10,237 nucleotides of DNA from Bacteriovoracaceae bacterium UBA4097 (GTDB taxonomy: Bacteria; Bdellovibrionota; Bacteriovoracia; Bacteriovoracales; Bacteriovoracaceae): contig DFXX01000085.1 in NCBI GenBank assembly GCA_002381765.1, positions 1-10,237 of the forward strand, written 5' to 3'. This document shows, piece by piece, positions 5,752 through 10,237 of this stretch. Under the pieces are notes generated by a model, which saw nothing but the letters and a program-made list of their open reading frames with translations, was not told the DNA's origin and searched no databases. Position 1 is the first letter of the stretch; every line of letters starts with the position of its first letter. A program made the translations under genes and the position numbers.

Positions 5752-6447
5752 TTATTGTTCTTGATAGATCATTTTAACCGTCATTCCCCCATCGATGATG
5801 AAATCCTGGCCAGTCACAAAACTAGAATCACTGCTACTTAAGTATAGGGCAAGCTTAGCGATATCCTTGGGGACACCCACTCGTCCCGCGGGATGCTGGC
5901 GGTGATCAACTTCACTGAGCTTTTCATGGGGATCATGAATCCAGCCAGGACTGATGGAATTAACCCTGACTGTTGGGCCTAAGCTAATGGACATGGCCCG
6001 AGTTAGAGAGACGACTCCACCTTTAGCGGTGGAATAGATCTCGGTATGAGGCTCGCACATCTGGTGGCGCGTGGAGGAAATATTAATGATGGTGCCCTGT
6101 GATATCTTCAGAAGGGGGATGGCGTATTTAGACATGAGAAAGACGCTGGTGAGATTGGTACCAATGATCTTATTCCACGCTGAGAGTTCTAGTTTGTGAA
6201 GTTCTTTATTATAGGGATCTGCCTGGGCCCCGTTATTAATCAAGACGTGGAGCTCTTTAATTGCAAGAAAGACTTTTTTAATATCTTCTTCTTTTGAGAT
6301 GTCACAAGTTATGGGAGTGAAGTTCTCTTGCCCTTCTTGGGGCCTGAGATCCACTCCATACACATGATACCCTTGTGAGATAAACTCCCTGCAAAGTTCT
6401 TGACCAATTAGTCCACTCGAGCCTGTGATAAGAGCAACTCTTCTCAT
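5752..6447 (-). CDS. Short-chain dehydrogenase/reductase (SDR), classical type
   Basis: 231 residues, a cytoplasmic NAD(P)-dependent oxidoreductase of the classical SDR family (usual length about 250). Visible motifs are the nucleotide-binding TGSSGLIG (8-15), D33 at the end of the second strand (favouring NAD over NADP), D49 in CDIS, NNGA (71-74), catalytic S125 in NISS, and Y138-x3-K142 in YSTAK. The C-terminal GQDFIIDGG (213-221) is also typical. The substrate cannot be told from the sequence. It is the last gene of the minus-strand operon: its ATG overlaps the ccsA stop by four bases (ATGA, 6444-6447), indicating translational coupling, with AGAAGG just upstream. A direct link to cytochrome c maturation is not known for such enzymes. 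No terminator hairpin is visible between its stop and the convergent gene. Confidence 0.92.
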   Translation of the reverse strand: MRRVALITGSSGLIGQELCREFISQGYHVYGVDLRPQEGQENFTPITCDISKEEDIKKVFLAIKELHVLINNGAQADPYNKELHKLELSAWNKIIGTNLTSVFLMSKYAIPLLKISQGTIINISSTRHQMCEPHTEIYSTAKGGVVSLTRAMSISLGPTVRVNSISPGWIHDPHEKLSEVDHRQHPAGRVGVPKDIAKLALYLSSSDSSFVTGQDFIIDGGMTVKMIYQEQ

Positions 6448-7961
6448 GCCTTCTTTTTTATAGTTCCTATTAAGAGGATGGCAATTTGCACGGCAAAGAA
6501 GCTACCCAGGAAGATGGCCCCGCCTTCAGAAAAGCCATAAGAGTGAAGACCGGAAGCGAGAATATAGTTCACGCCAAACCAGGCCATCATTACACTCATA
6601 AAGGCTCCGGCCACCAGGGCGACAAAGCGGTGAGCAGGAATCCATGAAGTATAGCGACCATGGAGGATGGCCATATAGATGAGAAGAACAATAAGTGACC
6701 AAGTCTCTTTAGGATCCCAGCCCCAGAATCGACCCCAAGAATAATCGGCCCATACTCCACCCAGGATGATACCCGCCGCAAGAAGCACGACACCAAACTT
6801 AATACTGCTATAAATGAGATCGGCCTGATAGCGATATTCCTTAGAAGAGACTTCAAAGAAGCGGCTTCTAATCAGAATAGCATTGGCAAGAATCCAGGAG
6901 AGTGCCAGTGCTGCATAAGAAAGAATAATAGTTGTGACATGGGTCGAGAGCCAGAAGTTATCTCTTAGTACTGGCACTAGTGGGGAGATACCAGCATCCA
7001 ACATTCCATGAGCAAAACGCATCATCATTAGGCTCAAAACATTGTAGGCCAAACCTGCAAGTAAAAAGATTATCTCTTTCCTGTAAAGGGTGATGATGCA
7101 GGAAATGATTAGTGCGCCAAAACCCGAAAACATTACTGTCTCGTACATATTCGTCACAGGGGCCCTACCTGAGATCATCACTCTCATGGTCATGGAAATG
7201 ACTTGTAGGATTATAGAGAGTGCCGTGAAGATAAGTCCCGGTGTCTTATTCTTAAGTCCAAAGAGCAGAAGTATCGCCATAATGGCCGAGAGCATGGCCC
7301 AAAGAAAGAGATTCCATTTAAAGTACTTAAGTTCTAGAAGATAATCATCACCTTGAACCCTGGTATATAATTCCCGCGCTTCATTAAGTGCATACTTCAC
7401 AGGATTATCGCTCTTTTCTTTAGCTTCTTTCATGCGAGTTTCGGTTAAGAATTCAGCAATTGGCACAAAGTCCAATTTATCGCCTTTCTGAACCGGAACG
7501 GTCCAAGCGCGGGCCTCGACTACTGCTCCATAGGTACGAAGCCTTTGATTTACGCGATTGAGCTCTTTTTTATAGGAGTTATTCTCCTTTAGCTGGGCCA
7601 ATTCTGTTTCGATCTCGCCCACTTTTCCAATAAGGGTATCCACGGCAATAGATGTTGAGTTCTCATCCATTCCTAGAAATTTTCTCACATCCACATGATC
7701 CACTTTCACTTTTATGGGGAGATTTAGTGGCATGCCGAAGGCCTTGAGAGTCAACTTACAGAAAGCATCTGTGGCCGAAAGATTATCGACCTTGGAGTCT
7801 CCAGTAACAAACTTAATGGTCTCTTCTGCCAGCACATAAAGAGGCTTAACTCTTCCGCCGGCCTGAACAGGTTGCTTTTCCAAGTCAGGATTACATAAAT
7901 CCATCTGCGCCTGAGCACTGAAGCTTATAAGAAGGAGAAGAGAGAGGAAGGTCTTAAGCAC
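6444..7961 (-). CDS. ccsA: Cytochrome c biogenesis protein CcsA (ResC), System II heme handler
   Basis: 505 residues starting at GTG 7961. Together with ResB it exports heme and ligates it to apocytochromes c on the outer face of the cytoplasmic membrane. Residues 1-18 are signal-like (LSLLLLISFSAQA). A soluble N-terminal domain of about 190 residues follows, opening with PVQAGGRVKP (31-40) and including a charged helix at 114-140. Such extensions occur in CcsA of several phyla. The membrane part (about 216-498) contains GRAPVTNMYET (265-275) and the heme-binding WWD motif, WADYSWGRFWGWDPKETW (404-421). Candidate heme-ligand histidines are H341, H434 and H473. It overlaps resB by eight bases and the dehydrogenase by four, so the three genes are likely coupled. 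Confidence 0.95.
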   Translation of the reverse strand: MLKTFLSLLLLISFSAQAQMDLCNPDLEKQPVQAGGRVKPLYVLAEETIKFVTGDSKVDNLSATDAFCKLTLKAFGMPLNLPIKVKVDHVDVRKFLGMDENSTSIAVDTLIGKVGEIETELAQLKENNSYKKELNRVNQRLRTYGAVVEARAWTVPVQKGDKLDFVPIAEFLTETRMKEAKEKSDNPVKYALNEARELYTRVQGDDYLLELKYFKWNLFLWAMLSAIMAILLLFGLKNKTPGLIFTALSIILQVISMTMRVMISGRAPVTNMYETVMFSGFGALIISCIITLYRKEIIFLLAGLAYNVLSLMMMRFAHGMLDAGISPLVPVLRDNFWLSTHVTTIILSYAALALSWILANAILIRSRFFEVSSKEYRYQADLIYSSIKFGVVLLAAGIILGGVWADYSWGRFWGWDPKETWSLIVLLIYMAILHGRYTSWIPAHRFVALVAGAFMSVMMAWFGVNYILASGLHSYGFSEGGAIFLGSFFAVQIAILLIGTIKKKA

Positions 7962-9582
7962 GTGTCACTCCCGGTTTTTGAATGTGTTTTCGTCGTAAGA
8001 AGTAATGCCAGATTGAACCCAGAACCAGTAAGAGAGAACCCAGATATTTCCAGAATCTTCCCGGATCAAAGTTCACACTTAACACACTTCCAAAGGGGCC
8101 TTGCTGAGTTTGAAAATAAGACGCCTGATAAAAAGTAAAGTTTTCATGTTTGAGCGGATTGTTCATATAAATATGATGTTTGCTAGATCCCTCATTACCC
8201 TTAAAGAGAGTGACGAAGCTCTCAAAGCTTGCCGGGTTACTTGTTCCCGGATCCGTATCCATTTTAAATTCATCCAGCACGAGTTCATAAGGAAGAACGA
8301 TGGATTTCTTGCCAAGACGGAAAGTTATGCGCTCTCCATTTTGATTAAAAGCTATGGGGTCCTGGGACTTAACCCAAAAGGTTTGCCCATTGACCTCTAC
8401 TTGCACCGCCTTCATATCACCCATAATGACCTGACCATTTTCCTGAACTGGCTTAATGTAGTGTGGGGAGAGAGTGGGATAAGCATCTTCTCTATGCTCC
8501 AGCAGTCTGAGCTTAAATCCCATCCAGGGGAGATCAATTTCTCCATTAAGCTCAATGGGCTTAGCGATCCATTTCTTGGTCTCTTTATCAAAATAGGCGG
8601 CTTCTTTTCCAAAAACAAAAATATGGGCAGAGTTTTCAAAAAGCTTTTTACTAAAGATACGGTACTGAGAGTTTTCGTTAAGCTCCATCTTCTCATTTAG
8701 AGGTAAGGGAGACATGGAAGGCAGAAAAGAGAGAACCTTTCCATCAAATTCAATTTCAAAGCGCTCTTTCCCACCCATGCCTTTAGATTTTTTAATATGC
8801 TTTTTCTGAGGGGCCAAGCAATCCTGAGTTTGACCATTCCAGACGATGAGACCTTCTGGATTCTCTGCTGAAAAGCAAGGGGCCAGGGTACTTGGCATGT
8901 AATGGACATTAAGAAGACCCAGCTTCATGGTGTTATTGAAATCAGAAAGGGGGTGAAGAGTAAGAGTGAGAAATTCTCCGAAGTTCTCATTATAAAGCCG
9001 ATAGCGAGAAGAGGACTGACTACCTTCTTGTATCTTTATGGGAATCCATTCCAATTTATCTTCTGAGAAAGGAAGGAAAGTCTTGAGCTTAATTCCCTCA
9101 TATTCCAGATCGAGATCTTTAGGACCGGCCACATAAGGCATATTAACTGAGACTTCACGGCCTTTAGCTGGAAACTGAATCTTCAGCTCATCTTCATTTA
9201 TTTGAATCTCCCGACTAGGAAGATTTGGTGCCAGAGTAATAGTTCCGTCAACACCGGACTGATAAGTAACCCATGATCCGAGAAACAGAATGATGAGTCC
9301 GGCATGAATGACGTAAAAGCCATAGAGATGCTTTTTAGCAGGCAATCTGATCAAAGTGGCAAAAAGAATGGAGAGGAACATTCCAAACTGAATGGCCATG
9401 AATGGAAATGATTTATAAACCAGTCGATTTGCGTATTCAGTCCCGTGATAGGATTCCATAAAGGTCCCATATCCCAGATAAATGGCAAAGAGGGTGATGA
9501 TCACCACAGCAAATTTAAGGTTTCCGAAGAAGAATTCTACTTTTTTATAGTAGGTAACGATTTGATTATTCATAAGGGCCAC
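7954..9582 (-). CDS. resB: Cytochrome c biogenesis protein ResB (Ccs1), System II
   Basis: 542 residues from GTG 9582; an in-frame ATG at 9573 (MNNQIVTYY) is an equally possible start, and neither has a strong ribosome binding site. It is the partner of CcsA in heme delivery to apocytochrome c. Membrane segments are visible at about 22-38, 60-79 and 88-106, the last with H93, a likely heme-contact histidine. A large extracytoplasmic domain follows (about 110-508). It ends in the typical ResB block KHHIYMNNPLKHENFTFYQASYF (468-490), then the last membrane span FWKYLGSLLLVLGSIWHYFL (510-529). The central domain is longer than in Bacillus ResB because of an insert around 235-275 with C236 and C255. 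It starts 25 bases after the acyltransferase stop and its 3' end overlaps ccsA by eight bases. Confidence 0.93.
   Translation of the reverse strand: MALMNNQIVTYYKKVEFFFGNLKFAVVIITLFAIYLGYGTFMESYHGTEYANRLVYKSFPFMAIQFGMFLSILFATLIRLPAKKHLYGFYVIHAGLIILFLGSWVTYQSGVDGTITLAPNLPSREIQINEDELKIQFPAKGREVSVNMPYVAGPKDLDLEYEGIKLKTFLPFSEDKLEWIPIKIQEGSQSSSRYRLYNENFGEFLTLTLHPLSDFNNTMKLGLLNVHYMPSTLAPCFSAENPEGLIVWNGQTQDCLAPQKKHIKKSKGMGGKERFEIEFDGKVLSFLPSMSPLPLNEKMELNENSQYRIFSKKLFENSAHIFVFGKEAAYFDKETKKWIAKPIELNGEIDLPWMGFKLRLLEHREDAYPTLSPHYIKPVQENGQVIMGDMKAVQVEVNGQTFWVKSQDPIAFNQNGERITFRLGKKSIVLPYELVLDEFKMDTDPGTSNPASFESFVTLFKGNEGSSKHHIYMNNPLKHENFTFYQASYFQTQQGPFGSVLSVNFDPGRFWKYLGSLLLVLGSIWHYFLRRKHIQKPGVTRA
7968..7972 (-). 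promoter_or_regulatory. Ribosome binding site supporting the GTG start of ccsA
   Basis: On the minus strand GGGAG is followed by six bases and GTG at 7961-7959. The site lies inside the 3' end of resB. It supports the GTG start, which also gives a proper signal sequence (MLKTFLSLLLL). Confidence 0.7.
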
Positions 9583-9607
9583 AATTTCTCATGACCGGGA
9601 AGATTTG

Positions 9608-10237
9608 TCACGGATTCTGGAGAGCTTTTAGTCCCCAAATTGCGAGATAGAGGATGGGCTGATGAAGGAGGTAGATAATGAGAGAGTTTCTTCCCAGTGT
9701 GTTCAAAAAAGTCACGGAAGGAAGCGAATTGAGTCTTTTCACTTTTGCTAAATAAGGCCCTGTAAGCATTCCAAGTAAAATTGCCCAAAACCATGGGTAG
9801 ATGGGAATAAAGTCCATAGAGGGTTTTTTAACGATGGATGAGACCCATTTTATATCGAAGTCGAGAACATATTGGCCAAGAAGAATAAGACCTAGTAGGA
9901 CCCAAGATATTTTGCGATGGTTCACAAGAATAGCAGCGAGAATTGAGCCTACAAGAATACAATGGAGTGTGCCAAAAAAGATCCATTGAGTGGGAAACAG
10001 AAAAAAAGTGCTCAGACTAATAATAAAGGCGGCCAGACCTAGCTTGAAGCTGCGCCTTCCCAAAAAATCCCATCTTATATTAGGACAGTGAGTATAGTTA
10101 GTGGAAGCACCCACGCAGAATAGGAAAGTAAAGGCAATCAACCGAGGAAAGCCAAACCAAAAGCCCTGGGAGAAATCCCAATCCACAAAACCGAAGATTT
10201 GAAGATCATAAGAGGCATGAAAGATGATCATCCATAA
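9608..10237 (-). CDS. Partial membrane acyltransferase, DUF1624 / heparan-alpha-glucosaminide N-acetyltransferase type
   Basis: The frame is open to the right edge: two codons (Leu, Trp) precede the first in-window ATG at 10231, so about 209 residues are present and the N-terminus is missing. The visible start, LWMIIFHASYDL, matches the first membrane helix of DUF1624 proteins, which usually follows a short RxxxxDxxRG segment, so little more than 20 residues may be lost. Further family features are PRLIAFTFLFCVGAS, the FGTLHCI block in mid-protein, and LGRNSLIIYLLHQPIL near the C-terminus. About six hydrophobic spans are evident. Family members transfer acyl groups, often acetyl from acetyl-CoA, to sugars across the membrane; the substrate here is unknown. 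It is the most upstream visible gene of the resB-ccsA-SDR operon. The promoter lies outside the window. Confidence 0.85.
   Translation of the reverse strand, partial: LWMIIFHASYDLQIFGFVDWDFSQGFWFGFPRLIAFTFLFCVGASTNYTHCPNIRWDFLGRRSFKLGLAAFIISLSTFFLFPTQWIFFGTLHCILVGSILAAILVNHRKISWVLLGLILLGQYVLDFDIKWVSSIVKKPSMDFIPIYPWFWAILLGMLTGPYLAKVKRLNSLPSVTFLNTLGRNSLIIYLLHQPILYLAIWGLKALQNP

Noticed and set aside
8101..8700. A 199-codon + strand open frame opposite resB
   Set aside because: It lies wholly antisense to a confidently assigned gene, has no recognisable motif, and its composition looks like a mirrored reading of resB.
1..10237. CRISPR array, tRNA, insertion sequence or prophage remnant
   Set aside because: I saw no regularly spaced repeats, no tRNA-like cloverleaf, no transposase or integrase and no flanking duplicated target sites.

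Overview
The window reads as ordinary, densely coded bacterial chromosome of moderate to low GC. It carries no insertion sequence, tRNA, rRNA, CRISPR array or phage gene that I can see. Many products are exported: two lipoproteins, two proteins with cleavable signal peptides, one anchored extracytoplasmic protein and membrane proteins of System II cytochrome c maturation. The mix of lineage-restricted exported proteins, a DUF3050 protein, a TalC-type transaldolase and CcsA/ResB is compatible with Bdellovibrionota (Bdellovibrio/Bacteriovorax-like). That placement is an inference from gene style, not from a marker gene.

Layout. Positions 3-260 (-) hold the N-terminal part of a lipoprotein cut by the left edge, possibly a secreted metalloprotease. 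Between it and the next gene lies a 14-bp perfect inverted repeat that contains the lipoprotein's likely ribosome binding site. Positions 327-971 (-) encode a transaldolase of the small TalC class. From a 68-base divergent gap, two + strand genes follow 24 bases apart: a secreted beta/coiled-coil protein (1040-1834) and a DUF3050 protein (1859-2572). A 412-residue secreted protein of unknown function (2733-3971) ends in a strong intrinsic terminator (3984-4012). A lipoprotein with a canonical EF-hand calcium loop and a proline-rich tail follows (4123-5001). Then comes a small, membrane-anchored putative ADP-ribosyltransferase (5075-5746), whose start codon directly abuts a 46-base hairpin.

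The right half (5752-10237) is one minus-strand operon, transcribed from right to left: a membrane acyltransferase of the DUF1624/HGSNAT type cut by the right edge, resB, ccsA and a short-chain dehydrogenase. Gene junctions are tight: 25 bases, an 8-base overlap and a 4-base ATGA overlap. ResB and CcsA together form the System II machinery that moves heme across the membrane and attaches it to apocytochromes c. The acyltransferase and dehydrogenase have no obvious role in that pathway.

The most interesting part is 5029-5746: an unannotated-looking exported ART-fold protein with R-S-E residues (R116, S140-x-T142, E181-x-E183) and six cysteines after its membrane anchor, under an unusual hairpin or leaderless-promoter arrangement.
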